Assembly (NCBI GenBank): GCA_020632955.1
Contig: JACKEO010000017.1
Span: 24,108 to 88,107, forward strand
Length of the DNA: 64,000 bases
Source: Alphaproteobacteria bacterium
GTDB lineage: Bacteria; Myxococcota_A; UBA796; GCA-2862545
Reading direction: 5' to 3'
Shown: piece by piece, positions 54,664 to 63,116 of the stretch
Position numbering within the stretch: position 1 is the first letter of the stretch
How the letters are laid out: every line of letters begins with the position of its first letter
Notes under the pieces: generated by a model
What the model saw: the letters and a program-made list of their open reading frames with translations, nothing else
Databases searched by the model: none
What the model was told of the DNA's origin: nothing
Program-made: the position numbers and the translations under genes

Positions 54664-55608
54664 ATGCCCATCGCCAGCTCGGCGCTCGCCCTCGCCCTCC
54701 GCGGCGTCACCCGTCGCTTCGGTGAGGTCACCGCCGTGGACGGGCTGGAGCTGGAGCTGGGCCACGGCCAGGTGCTGGGGGTGCTGGGTCCCAACGGCTC
54801 CGGGAAGTCCACCACGCTGCGGATGATCCTGGGCCTGCTCGTGCCCAGCGCCGGCACGGTGGAGGTGCTGGGGCGCACGCCCGACCTCGAGGTGCGCCGC
54901 CACGTCGGCTACCTCCCCGAACAGCGCGGGCTCTACGACGAGATGCGGGTGCGCGACCAGGTGGCGTGGTTCGGCGAGCTGCACGGCCTGTCGCGCGCCG
55001 AGGCCTGGGACCGCGCCGGCGCCTGGCTCGACCGCCTCGGCCTGGGCGAGCGCACCGAGGCCAGGCTGTCGGAGCTGAGCAAGGGGATGCAACAGCGGGT
55101 GCAGCTGGCGGTCGCCCTGGTGCACGCGCCGCCGCTGCTCGTGCTCGACGAGCCCTTCAGCGGCCTGGATCCGGTGAGCCAGGACGTGTTCGCCGAGGTG
55201 GTGGCCGAAGAGAAGGCCCGCGGGGCGTCGATCCTGCTCTGCACCCACGAGATCGCCCACGCCGAGCGCGCCTGCGACCGCGTCGTGGTGTTGATGGCGG
55301 GCCGGAAGGAGCTGGAGGGGCACGTGCGGCACCTGCGCCGCGAGGCGGCCACGGGCCGCGTGCGCCTCGCCTTCGAGGGAGGGGACGACTGGCTGGACGC
55401 GCCGCAGGTCCTCGCGCGGGAGCGGGTGGACGACGGCTGGGAGATCCAGCTGGCCGAGGGCGTGCCCGAGCGATGGGTGCTCGACGAGGCGCTCGCGCGC
55501 GGCATCGTGCCCGAGCGCTTCGCGCGCGCCGAGCCGAGCCTCCACGAGATCGTGGTGGCCCGCATCAAGGGCGACTGGAGCGACCGCGACGGAGAGGAGG
55601 CGGCCTAA
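54664..55608 (+). CDS. ABC transporter ATP-binding protein (NatA-like)
   Basis: 314 residues. Walker A GPNGSGKSTT, Q-loop LPEQRGLYDEMRVRDQVAWF, signature LSKGMQQRVQ, Walker B LLVLDEPFSGLDP and the switch His in CTHEIAHAE are all intact. The ~90-residue C-terminal extension matches DUF4162. The combination is that of NatA-type ATPases, which pair with ABC-2 permeases (NatB) for sodium or drug export. The stop overlaps the ATG (55608-55610) at which the permease should start, but the permease genes downstream are broken, so this subunit probably lacks its partners. Confidence 0.9.
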   Translation: MPIASSALALALRGVTRRFGEVTAVDGLELELGHGQVLGVLGPNGSGKSTTLRMILGLLVPSAGTVEVLGRTPDLEVRRHVGYLPEQRGLYDEMRVRDQVAWFGELHGLSRAEAWDRAGAWLDRLGLGERTEARLSELSKGMQQRVQLAVALVHAPPLLVLDEPFSGLDPVSQDVFAEVVAEEKARGASILLCTHEIAHAERACDRVVVLMAGRKELEGHVRHLRREAATGRVRLAFEGGDDWLDAPQVLARERVDDGWEIQLAEGVPERWVLDEALARGIVPERFARAEPSLHEIVVARIKGDWSDRDGEEAA

Positions 55609-55616
55609 TGCGCGCG

Positions 55617-56670
55617 TCAAGCAGCTTCTGCGTCTGGACGACGGTGTTCGCCGTCGAACGGCGTGCGGTCGCGCATCAGCGCCCACAGGACGTTGATGCG
55701 TCGACGCGCGAGCGCGATGACGGCCTGGTGGTGGCGCTTCCCCTCGGCGCGCTTCCGGTCGTAGAACGCCTTGCTCGCGGGGTGACCGAGGGAGGGAAGC
55801 GCCTGGTACAGGATGCGCTTGAGGTTCTTTCCCCCTAGCTGCGTGCCGGTAGCGGACGGTGCTGACTGGCGGCATCGGGGCGCCCTGCGGCGGCGAGAGT
55901 TGCCGCCGCGATCGAGGTCGCCGACGACGAGGAACTCGGCGGTCAGGCGACGCCTATGCCGGGAGGGGACGACCGCGCCGTGCCCGTGCGCGGAGAGCCT
56001 CGAGGTCCTGCTCGATGCGCCTGATGCGTCGACGGCGAGCGTGCGAGCTCGCGGTGCTGGGCGGCAGGAAGCGCTCGCCGGGATGGCGAGCTGCCGCCGT
56101 CACCGCGGCCTGCGCGAGCTTCGGCCTGACGCGCCTGGACGCCGCGTGCGACGAGGTGCTCGGACGGCACGTGCCCGCCGCGCGCAGCTCCTCGAAGGAC
56201 CGACGAGCAGGTCTTCGTGGTGAGGTCGAGCTGGCCAGGCCTGAACGGTGACGAGGAGGTCGCAGGCGCGCGGCGTGCGTTGGTCGACGACGAGCGCCGC
56301 CGGACACGGCGAGGCGAGTCCCACGAGCACTCGTCGTTCACGCCGACGGCGCGAGATCGCCCCGCGTGCGTGAGGTCGGCGATGATCTGCGCGTCGCGCG
56401 GTCGCTCTGTTCCGCCACTGCGCAGCGCGTCCTGAGACCGGTTGACCGCGAGGCAGGACGCAGACGACTGGCTTCCAGCCTGCAGCAGCGTCGCGGTGAG
56501 CAGCGACGCGATGCGCTGACCACGTCGATGGCGACACGACGCCCGCCGTCGAGCGCAGCTGTCGACAGCTGAGCCAGTCCTCCAGAGGAGCGTGGCGGCC
56601 GGTGCTTGCCCGACTCGTCGGCACGACGACCCAGTGGTCGCTTGGCGATGTCGATGCCGACGAACTTCAT
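55617..56670 (-). pseudogene. IS110-family DEDD transposase, multiply frameshifted
   Basis: The start is MKFVGIDIAK at 56670, the N-terminal DEDD strand of IS110 transposases. Further recognisable pieces occur in different frames: RDAQIIADLTHAGRS (usual DARVIADLAR), a segment like LVGLASPCPAALVVDQRTPRACDLL, and the C-terminal Transposase_20 part GKNLKRILYQALPSLG, then AFYDRKRAEGKRHHQAVIALARRRINVLWALMRD and a TGA at 55619-55617. At least three frame changes separate them. The element cannot make active transposase itself. Confidence 0.8.
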
Positions 56671-57050
56671 CGGACGTCCGTTGGTTGGCCAGCAGACGGA
56701 CGACCTCGCCTCAAAGCCTTACAGAGCGATGCTTCGCAGCGCCTAATCAGAGGTCGGCGTCCAGGTGAGCCTGGATTCGCCTCCAGCTTCGTGGCAGCCG
56801 CATGACAACCATCCGGCTCACCTCGGCGCCCACCTGCACCTGGCCCACAACGCCGCCGGTCAGCCGGAGCAAGGACGTCCATGGACGCAGGCGCTGCGCG
56901 CCCGCCCACAGCCGGCCCACAGCCTTCGGACAGCCTCCGGCCTACCCATCAGCCCTGACAACCCCTGCGGGCTTGCCCACAGCGCCCACGGGCCCGACGA
57001 GACGATTCATTCGACATCTGGGGATCTCCCCGGAAAGGTAAGGCCGCATG
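56671..57050 (-). ncRNA. Possible IS110 non-coding end with bridge-RNA region (inferred)
   Basis: 380 bp upstream of the transposase start on its own strand, with no convincing ORF. In IS110 elements this end encodes the bridge RNA that pairs with target and donor DNA. The stretch has several CCCACAG/CCCACGG repeats and short G/C inverted pairs that could form loops. No RNA structure was computed, and the element is degraded, so this is only a positional inference. Confidence 0.3.
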
Positions 57051-58198
57051 AGACGCGCCTGGCTGGTGGCGCGCCGCGCCGTGTGGGCCACCCTGGGCTG
57101 GCTGGCTGATCGCGGCTTGCCTGCTGCTGCCCGGCCTGATCATCGCCCTGGGCGCCGCCGCCCAACGCGCCGCCCCTGCCGACGAGGCCCCTGTCCGGGT
57201 GGTGCTGGTGGACGACGCCGACGGCCTCGCTGCCGACGTGCTGCCCCGGCTCGAGCGCTTCGAGGTGGTGGAGGTGCTCACCGCACCGCCCGACACCCCC
57301 ACCACGGAGCAGCTCGTCGCCCGCGTGCTGGAGGGCGACCTCGCGGCGTGGATCACGCTGGACGCCGCCACGCTCCTCGACGCGAGCGTGCGCGTGCACG
57401 GCGAGCGCTGGCTCCCGGACGAGGCGCAGGCCGACCTCGTGGGCGCCGTGCGACTCGCGGCCCTCGGCCGGCTGGCCGGCCCGGAGGCCGAGCGCACGCT
57501 GCGACGGAGCGGCGCCCCGCCGCGCCTGGTCTTCACGGCCCTCCAGCCCGGGGTCGGCGAGGCCGTCACCACCGACCTGCGCGCGGTGCGGACCCTGCTG
57601 CGCCAGAGCGCGATCGCCGCCTTCGCGCTCGTCCTGGGCCTCCTCGCGCTCACGCCTCGCGGGGCGACCGCCTGGCTCCGGAGCTGCCGGTGGCTCGCCG
57701 GCGAAGCCCTGATGGACTGGCGCTCGCCGAGCCGATCGTGCGGGGCCGCCGGGCGCTCGCGACGGCGTGGCAGCCGCATGGCTCGCCGGCTCGACACGGG
57801 GTGCTCCGCGATCACCGTCCGCAGCGGCGCGCCCCAGGCGCCTCGCTCGGGGTCGCCCGCGGAGGGCCACGGCCTGCGGTGGTCATGGTCGCAGCCGTCG
57901 ACGCGCGGGGACCCGAGCGGCCCCTCGGCTGGCGACGTCGGCCTCGGCGTGGTCGTGCCGGCCCTCGCCATCTTCGTCACCGGCGTGCCCGCGATGGCGC
58001 TCCCGTGCCCCCGCCCTCCTTCCTGCTGCCGGTGCTCGGCCCCTTCGCCTTCGTGCACGTCGCGCCTCGGAGGTGGCGTGGTGGCGCTGCTGCTGGCTGC
58101 CACGGCCAGCCTCCTGTCGGCCCTTGCCCTGGCGGAGCGCTTCGTGGCGTGGCCGAGCTGGAGGAAGGCGCTGCCCTCGCACGCACGGGTCGCGTCTC
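57048..58198 (+). pseudogene. ABC-2 type permease gene (NatB-like), frameshifted
   Basis: The natural start would be the ATG after the ATPase stop; the IS leaves the ATG at 57048 as the first codon of MRRAWLVARRAVWATLG. Near 57095-57105 the frame changes, after which CLLLPGLIIALGAAAQRAAP and the long intact block VVLVDDADGLAADVLPRLE...FALVLGLLALTP read in frame 57199. Later hydrophobic pieces (VVVPALAIFVTGVPAMAL, SFLLPVLGPFAFVHVAP, VVALLLAATASLLSALALAERFVA) alternate between frames. One cytosolic start, a long extracytoplasmic loop and clustered C-terminal helices match NatB. Clearly non-functional as written. Confidence 0.72.
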
Positions 58199-59389
58199 GT
58201 GAGATCGGCGTGGCTGCTGGCGCGGCGGGACGTGCAGGCGCTGCCGCGCAGTGGCCTGCGCTCCTGCTGATGACCACGATGCCCTCTGCGGTGGGCGCTG
58301 GTCCTCGCGCTGGACGCCCTGCCTGGCCGCGCCGCGCCGAGGGTGGTGGTGGTCGATCCGGTGGCTGCCGCGAGCACGCGTCCGGTGGACGCCGTTCGCC
58401 CGGAGCTGGTGGAGATCGGCCGACGCTGCGCCCGGCGCGCTGGATGGGCGGGTGCGGAGCGGCGAGCTCGACGCATGGATCTGCGTGCTCCGCGAGGACC
58501 CGGACGCGCTGACCTGCCGGTCCGTGGATGGAGCTCGCCCCTGACCGGGCGCTGGAGGAGCTGTCGGACACGCTGGCACGGCACGATGCGGCCGACGTGC
58601 TCGCGCTGCGCACGCCGGGGTCGAGCGCACTTCGAGGGAGGCGAGGTCCACTTCGTGTCGGTGGAGGGCGAGGAGGAGGTGATCCTCACCGAGACGTGGC
58701 GCAACACCGGCGGGTTCGTGGTGGCGCTGCTCTGACCTTCCTGCTGTCGGTGCCTGTGGGCGCGGCGGGCCTGCGTACAGCGCATCTTCACCGTGCGACG
58801 CCCTGGCTCGTGGACGACACCGTGCTGTGGCCGGCGCGGGTGGTGGGCAGCGCTGGGTGTCCGGCCTCGTCGTCGCCGTGGCGGTCCCCGGCATCGTCTC
58901 CTGTCGTCCTCCTCGCCCTCACCGGCAACCTCGACGCGCTGGTGGAGGCGATGCGGCTGGCGCTGGCGATCGACCTCCCTGACGGCAGCCCGTTCCGTCG
59001 GCTCGATCCGCGGTCGTGGCCCCTGGGTCGTGGTCCACGCCTCGCGCTGCTGCTCGGCTGTCGGGCGTGCTGGTGGGCGTGCGCGCCAGGCCGGTGCGGA
59101 TCGCCGCGCCTTACGTCGCGCTGGCGCTGGCAGTGGGGATGTGCTGGGCACGCCCGACAACGAGGTGCCCCCGGCCGCGTGGCTGTCGCTGCTGCCCGTG
59201 CTCGGGAGCGTCACTGGCACGTCGGCCACGGTCGAGCGCCCTGCTGTGGCAGAGCGTGGCGCGGCGACAGTGGCGCTCACGCTCGCGGCGGGCGTGGGCT
59301 TCGCACGGCTGCTCGGCGAGGCGCACGCCCGCCTGGGTGGCTGGCCGCGCTCGATCGCCCAGCTCCGCGAGGCCTGGACGCGACGGTAG
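58199..59389 (+). pseudogene. Second ABC-2 type permease gene, frameshifted
   Basis: The GTG at 58199 begins RSAWLLARRDVQAL, parallel to the first permease's RRAWLVARRAVWA, so the two are duplicated partners. Recognisable parts in alternating frames: LALDALPGRAAPRVVVVDP, GRVRSGELDAWICVLREDPD, EGGEVHFVSVEGEEEVILTETW, TFLLSVPVGAAGLRTAHL, a C-terminal helix region (LAAGVGFARLLGEAHARLGG) and an end REAWTRR with TAG at 59387-59389. Five or more frame changes are needed to connect them. The reading is less certain than for the first copy. Confidence 0.65.
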
Positions 59390-59404
59390 GAAAGGGCTGC
59401 GCGC

Positions 59405-60259
59405 CTATCCGCAGCGCCGCAGCTTCATCTGCACGTCGCCGCACCACTGGGCGTCGAAGCCGCGCACGCAGGTGTCGAGGTAGCGCTCGTAGTCCTCGTA
59501 CAGCGCGTCGCCCCAGGTGGAGCGGATGCGATCCTCGTGCAGGCGCATGCGGCGCAGCCACTCGCCGGTGGTCTTGCCGTAGTCCTCGCGCTGCATGCGC
59601 AGCTCGAGGATCTCCCAGCTGGGACGCACCGCCATCACCAGCTCCTCGAGGCGCGGGTTGCGGCCGCCGGGGAAGATGACGTCGGCGGTGAAGGCCAGAT
59701 CCTCCACGTCCTTGCGGCGACGGGGGACGCGATCCGAGAGGATGGCCTGGAAGCCGAAGCAGGCGCCCGGCTCCACCCACTTCGCCAGGGTGTCGAAGTA
59801 CTGACGGTAGATCTCGACCGCGAGGCCCGCGCGCGCCTGGGCGGGCGAGCAGAGGTGGTCGATCATCTCGATGCTGATGAGCGCGTCGTACTTCCGGGCG
59901 GGCTCGTAGGTGGCGTAGTCCTGGAGCCAGGCCTTCGCGCCGGGGATCTGCCGACGGTGCACCCACTCGAGCTGGGCCGTGGACAGGGTGATGCCGTGGC
60001 ACTCCTTCACGCCGCGGGCGCGGGCCAGGTACTCCAGGCAGGAGCCCCAGCCGCAGCCGATGTCGAGCACCAGGCTGTCGGGGGTGACCTCGGCGTAGTC
60101 CGCCAGGATCCCCACCTTCTTCTCCTGGGCCTGCTCCAGCGTCTCGTCGCCGTCGAGGTAGGCGGCGCAGGTGTAGTGCATGTTCTCGTCGAGCCAGAGC
60201 TCGAAGAACTCGTTGCTCACGCTGTAGGAGACGTCGATCTGCTGCTGGCTGGAGGTCAT
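59405..60259 (-). CDS. Cyclopropane-fatty-acyl-phospholipid synthase-like SAM methyltransferase
   Basis: 284 residues. N-terminal ISYSVSNEFFELWLDENMHYTCAAYL-type motif (YDxxNxFFxLWLDxxMxYSCAYF in CFA/mycolic acid synthases), SAM-binding loop VLDIGCGWGSCLEYLARA (Gly-rich motif I), and GITLSTAQLEWVHRR. The enzyme family adds a methylene or methyl group to lipid acyl chains or related acceptors. It is shorter than E. coli Cfa (382) and closer to CmaA-type proteins. GAGGG precedes the ATG at 60259; a 129-bp longer frame has no matching site. Confidence 0.88.
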   Translation of the reverse strand: MTSSQQQIDVSYSVSNEFFELWLDENMHYTCAAYLDGDETLEQAQEKKVGILADYAEVTPDSLVLDIGCGWGSCLEYLARARGVKECHGITLSTAQLEWVHRRQIPGAKAWLQDYATYEPARKYDALISIEMIDHLCSPAQARAGLAVEIYRQYFDTLAKWVEPGACFGFQAILSDRVPRRRKDVEDLAFTADVIFPGGRNPRLEELVMAVRPSWEILELRMQREDYGKTTGEWLRRMRLHEDRIRSTWGDALYEDYERYLDTCVRGFDAQWCGDVQMKLRRCG

Positions 60260-60292
60260 CGCACCCTCGGGTCCATGAGCGGCCGGAGCGCC

Positions 60293-60298
60293 AGCTAA
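60293..60298 (-). promoter_or_regulatory. Candidate -10 element of the CFA-like gene
   Basis: TTAGCT on the minus strand, 33 nt before the ATG at 60259. Confidence 0.35.
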
Positions 60299-60320
60299 CC
60301 CGACGGACCGCGGGTCGGCG

Positions 60321-61631
60321 CTACTCGGGCGGCGGGGGCGGACAGGAGTAGGTGTAGGTGGTGATCGCATCGGGGGTGCCGTCGGCACCGGCGTCCTGGA
60401 CGACCTCCAGCTCGCGTCCGCCCGCGTCGCGCGCCCAGGTGGTGCGCCCGTCCAGCACGCCGTCGGCGTCGTCGTCCACGTCGCGCCGCACCACGAAGTC
60501 CCCTTCGTAGACCTCCTCGGAGCGGTAGGTGGGCAGCCCGCCGTGGATCTCCACGTAGACGAGGTCGTGCCCGTCGGCGTCGAAGGTCTGCGTCCACCCG
60601 TCGGTGATCGTGCCGTCGCCGTCGAGATCGTCCTCCTGGGAGGTCTGGTGGTCGGCGGCGTCCCACGTCCAGGTCTGGCGGTCGAGCACCGTGCCGTCGC
60701 GCCGCGTGCGCGTCTGCTGCTGGAGCAGGGTGTCGCGCAGGTAGGTGCGCACCGTCTGGAAGTCCCACTCGCCGTCGGGACCGTCGCCGCCGAAGCCGTC
60801 CGTGCGGTCGACGTCGGGCTGGCCCGCTGCGGTGAAGGTGTAGGTCTCCACGCTGTCCCAGGCGCTGGTGTAGGTGCCGTCCCGATCGCCGTCGCGCTCC
60901 ACCTTGACGATGCGTTCGGGGTCGGTGGGGTCGTGGGTGAGCCGCTCCGCCAGCTGCAGGCCGTCGGCGAGGGTGTACGACCTCAGCTCGCTCACGACGC
61001 CGTCGTAGGTCCACACCTCCCAGGCGTCGAGCTCCTCGTCGGCGCCGTCGTCGCGTTCGTAGCGGAGGGTGCGCCCCTGCGCGTCGAAGGTCCAGGTCTG
61101 GAGGCGGTCCACCGTGCCGTCGTCGTCCGCGTCGACCTCGGCGCGTCGCTCCCTGGGGGTGCCGTCGGGCCAGTACGTATGGGTGGTGACCCGGTCGAGG
61201 GTGCCGTCGGCGTCGTCGTCGCCCTCCTCGCGCAGGCGGCGGCCCTGCGCGTCCACGGTGACCTCGAAGCGGGAGCGCACCACGCCGTCGGGCAGCGACC
61301 GGGCCACGCGGGACAGCTGCACGCCGTCCTCGGTGAACTCGCCCGCGATCTCCAGCTCGTCCTCGCCGTCGCCGTCGTCGTCGCGTCGGATCACGAAGGC
61401 GTGGCCCACGGAGGTGTAGCTCTGGCGCCGATCGGGCGTGCCGTCCGCGTCGTCGTCCCAGGAGGTGACCGTGGTGCAGCTGGTGGGCTCGGCGTCGGTG
61501 TCGTCGCCGGAGTCCCCCCAGCCGCCGGATCCGCTGTCGCCGCTGTCGGCGGCGACTGCGGTGTCGGTGAGGTCGTCGGACGGCGTGCCCGCCGCGCAGG
61601 CCGCGAGCAGGAGGACCAGGGTGGTGCGCAT
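60321..61631 (-). CDS. Asp-rich lipoprotein with YD-like repeats
   Basis: 436 residues from the ATG at 61631. Lipobox LLAAC, linker rich in Asp, Ser and Gly (~20-50). The rest is about nine repeats of ~40 residues: a strand (TWTFDAQGRTLRYERDD), then DDDADGTLDR and VTTHTYWPDG-type strands. These resemble RHS/YD repeats with a Ca-type Asp loop between them. The end is SCPPPPPE. It is probably an extended repeat rod on the surface that may bind calcium; function unknown. Confidence 0.8.
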   Translation of the reverse strand: MRTTLVLLLAACAAGTPSDDLTDTAVAADSGDSGSGGWGDSGDDTDAEPTSCTTVTSWDDDADGTPDRRQSYTSVGHAFVIRRDDDGDGEDELEIAGEFTEDGVQLSRVARSLPDGVVRSRFEVTVDAQGRRLREEGDDDADGTLDRVTTHTYWPDGTPRERRAEVDADDDGTVDRLQTWTFDAQGRTLRYERDDGADEELDAWEVWTYDGVVSELRSYTLADGLQLAERLTHDPTDPERIVKVERDGDRDGTYTSAWDSVETYTFTAAGQPDVDRTDGFGGDGPDGEWDFQTVRTYLRDTLLQQQTRTRRDGTVLDRQTWTWDAADHQTSQEDDLDGDGTITDGWTQTFDADGHDLVYVEIHGGLPTYRSEEVYEGDFVVRRDVDDDADGVLDGRTTWARDAGGRELEVVQDAGADGTPDAITTYTYSCPPPPPE

Positions 61632-61658
61632 GGGTGGACGCTCCGGGATCGCCTGCCC

Positions 61659-61664
61659 AGCGTA
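61659..61664 (-). promoter_or_regulatory. Candidate -10 element of the YD-repeat lipoprotein gene
   Basis: TACGCT on the minus strand, 27 nt before the ATG at 61631; half of a divergent pair with 61748-61753. Confidence 0.4.
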
Positions 61665-61747
61665 GCCCGCTGCGGCCTCCGAGGACCCGCTGCCCACGCG
61701 GGTCACGACAGCCGCACACGCGCCCGACGGAGGGCGCCGCGCTGCGG

Positions 61748-61753
61748 TAGGCT
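61748..61753 (+). promoter_or_regulatory. Candidate -10 element of the MYXO-CTERM gene at 61774
   Basis: TAGGCT, 20 nt before the ATG; GAGG lies between. Confidence 0.45.
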
Positions 61754-61773
61754 GGCGGCGCCACGAGGTGCAG

Positions 61774-63072
61774 ATGCCCGCGTCCCTCCTCCTCCTCTCC
61801 GCCCTGGTCGTCCAAGCCCACGCCTGGGACGACACCCGTCCCGTGGTCGCCGCCGGCGAGACCACCCAGGGCCTCGACGTGCCCATCCCGCTCGGCTTCG
61901 CCTTCGATCCGATCGTGCGCGACCCCATCTGGGTGGGGCTGGAGATCCGTCTCGGCGGCACCGCCACGGTGGGTGTGGAGCTCGAGGGCGACGGCACGCT
62001 CACCTGGGGCGGCGAGCTCGAGCAGGGCACCTTCGTCTGGGCCTACGACGCCGCCACCACCCGCCTCAGCCTCGACAACCTCGCCGAGTTCAGCGTGGTG
62101 GTCACCGTGCGGGACGGCGACGCCAACGGCGCCACCCTGCTGTCGCAGACGCTCACCGGCGCCCAGGTGGACTGGGAGGACGATCTCGGCGTGGAGGACG
62201 GCGCGCTGCTGCCCGGCGACGACCCGAGCGAGCTCGTGGTGACCGAGGCGGGCGCCGGGTTCACCGGCATCCAGTTCGCGCTCGGGAACTTCATCAACTT
62301 CAAGAACGGCTTCACCGGCGAGATCCAGGCCGACGCCACGGTGCACGGCGTGTCGATCGCCACGGCGGTCGACGGCGTGGCCACCGCGGGCACCCCCTTC
62401 CAGCCCGGTGAGGGCGTGCCGGGGCTCGACGTGAAGGTGGGCTACACGGCCGACGTCGACCTCGATCTGGCCTGGGTGTTCACCGCCGACCCCACGCTGG
62501 AGATCAACCTCGGGCTGTTCACGATCCCCATCCCGATCGCGCTCAAGGGGCAGGAGCTCCAGGCCATCCAGGGCACGGTGCGCGTCGAGGCCGTGGGCGA
62601 GGCCCGCCACCCCTTCGGACGCGTGGGCGACATCACCACCGCGCTGCCGCCCGTGGACGCCGGCGCGGTCACCCAGGGCGTGGTGACGGTGCCCAACCCC
62701 GGCGAGGGGCCGCTGAGCCTGGAGGTGGTGGGCCTGGAGGGCAAGGACGCCGCGGCCTTCTCGGCCCCCACCACGCCGTGGACGGTGGAGGCGGGCAAGC
62801 GCGTGGGCACGAGCCTCGGGGTGACCACCACCACCCCGGGCACGCTGGAGGCCACGCTCGAGCTGGCCACCTCCGACCCCTGGAACCCCACGGTGTTCGT
62901 GCCCCTGGAGATGGAGGTGCGTGGCCCGGACGAGCCCGACGAGGACCTGTCGCCCGACGCCCTGCCCACCGTCGACGGCTGCGGGTGCGCGAGCGGTGCC
63001 AGCCCCTCCGGTCTGGCTGGCCTGCTCGGGCTGGTGGGGCTGCTCGTCCGACGTCGACGGTCCGCGCGCTAG
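61774..63072 (+). CDS. Secreted MYXO-CTERM protein with an ASH-like domain
   Basis: 432 residues from the ATG at 61774, chosen over the GTG at 61768 because GAGG is five bases upstream. Signal peptide to QAHA (~16). Two beta-rich regions follow: residues ~35-140 with GTATVGVELEGDGTLTW, and ~145-285 with the tandem strands LTEINLGLFTIPIPIAL-like. An ASH-like domain (~290-390; VVTVPNPGEGPLSLEVVGLEGKDAAAF; LATSDPWNPTVFVPLEM) is shared with the protein at 49819-51330. It ends GCGCASGASPSG, a hydrophobic run and RRRRSAR, a typical MYXO-CTERM stopping right after the Arg run. Function unknown. Confidence 0.87.
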   Translation: MPASLLLLSALVVQAHAWDDTRPVVAAGETTQGLDVPIPLGFAFDPIVRDPIWVGLEIRLGGTATVGVELEGDGTLTWGGELEQGTFVWAYDAATTRLSLDNLAEFSVVVTVRDGDANGATLLSQTLTGAQVDWEDDLGVEDGALLPGDDPSELVVTEAGAGFTGIQFALGNFINFKNGFTGEIQADATVHGVSIATAVDGVATAGTPFQPGEGVPGLDVKVGYTADVDLDLAWVFTADPTLEINLGLFTIPIPIALKGQELQAIQGTVRVEAVGEARHPFGRVGDITTALPPVDAGAVTQGVVTVPNPGEGPLSLEVVGLEGKDAAAFSAPTTPWTVEAGKRVGTSLGVTTTTPGTLEATLELATSDPWNPTVFVPLEMEVRGPDEPDEDLSPDALPTVDGCGCASGASPSGLAGLLGLVGLLVRRRRSAR

Positions 63073-63085
63073 GCTCTCGCCGGGC

Positions 63086-63116
63086 GAGCCCGCGGCTCGT
63101 CAGGGCGCCGGCGCCC
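63086..63116. terminator. Possible hairpins between convergent genes
   Basis: GAGCC-CGC-GGCTC (63086-63098) and a perfect 14-base palindrome GGGCGCCGGCGCCC (63103-63116); the second overlaps the last codons of the convergent gene. Weak evidence. Confidence 0.3.

Larger units (their letters stand above)
55611..57050 (-). mobile_element. Degraded IS110-family insertion element
   Basis: About 1440 bp, typical for IS110. The bases flanking it join to ATG-AGACGCGCCTGG if the element is removed, restoring a permease start codon directly overlapping the ATPase stop. ATG occurs at both edges (55608-55610 and 57048-57050), so the end could shift by up to three bases. There are no terminal inverted repeats and no longer target duplication, as expected for IS110. 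The inner region is the degenerate transposase gene on the minus strand plus a ~380-bp non-coding end. Confidence 0.75.

Noticed and set aside
57199..58512. 437-residue plus-strand frame as an intact permease
   Set aside because: It begins inside a loop domain without any first membrane helix, and after ~57660 it reads as Ser/Arg-rich out-of-frame sequence while hydrophobic segments continue in other frames.
57883..59280. 465-residue minus-strand frame opposite the permease relics
   Set aside because: No domain and no hydrophobic or catalytic pattern; it arises from the loss of stop codons in GC-rich antisense.
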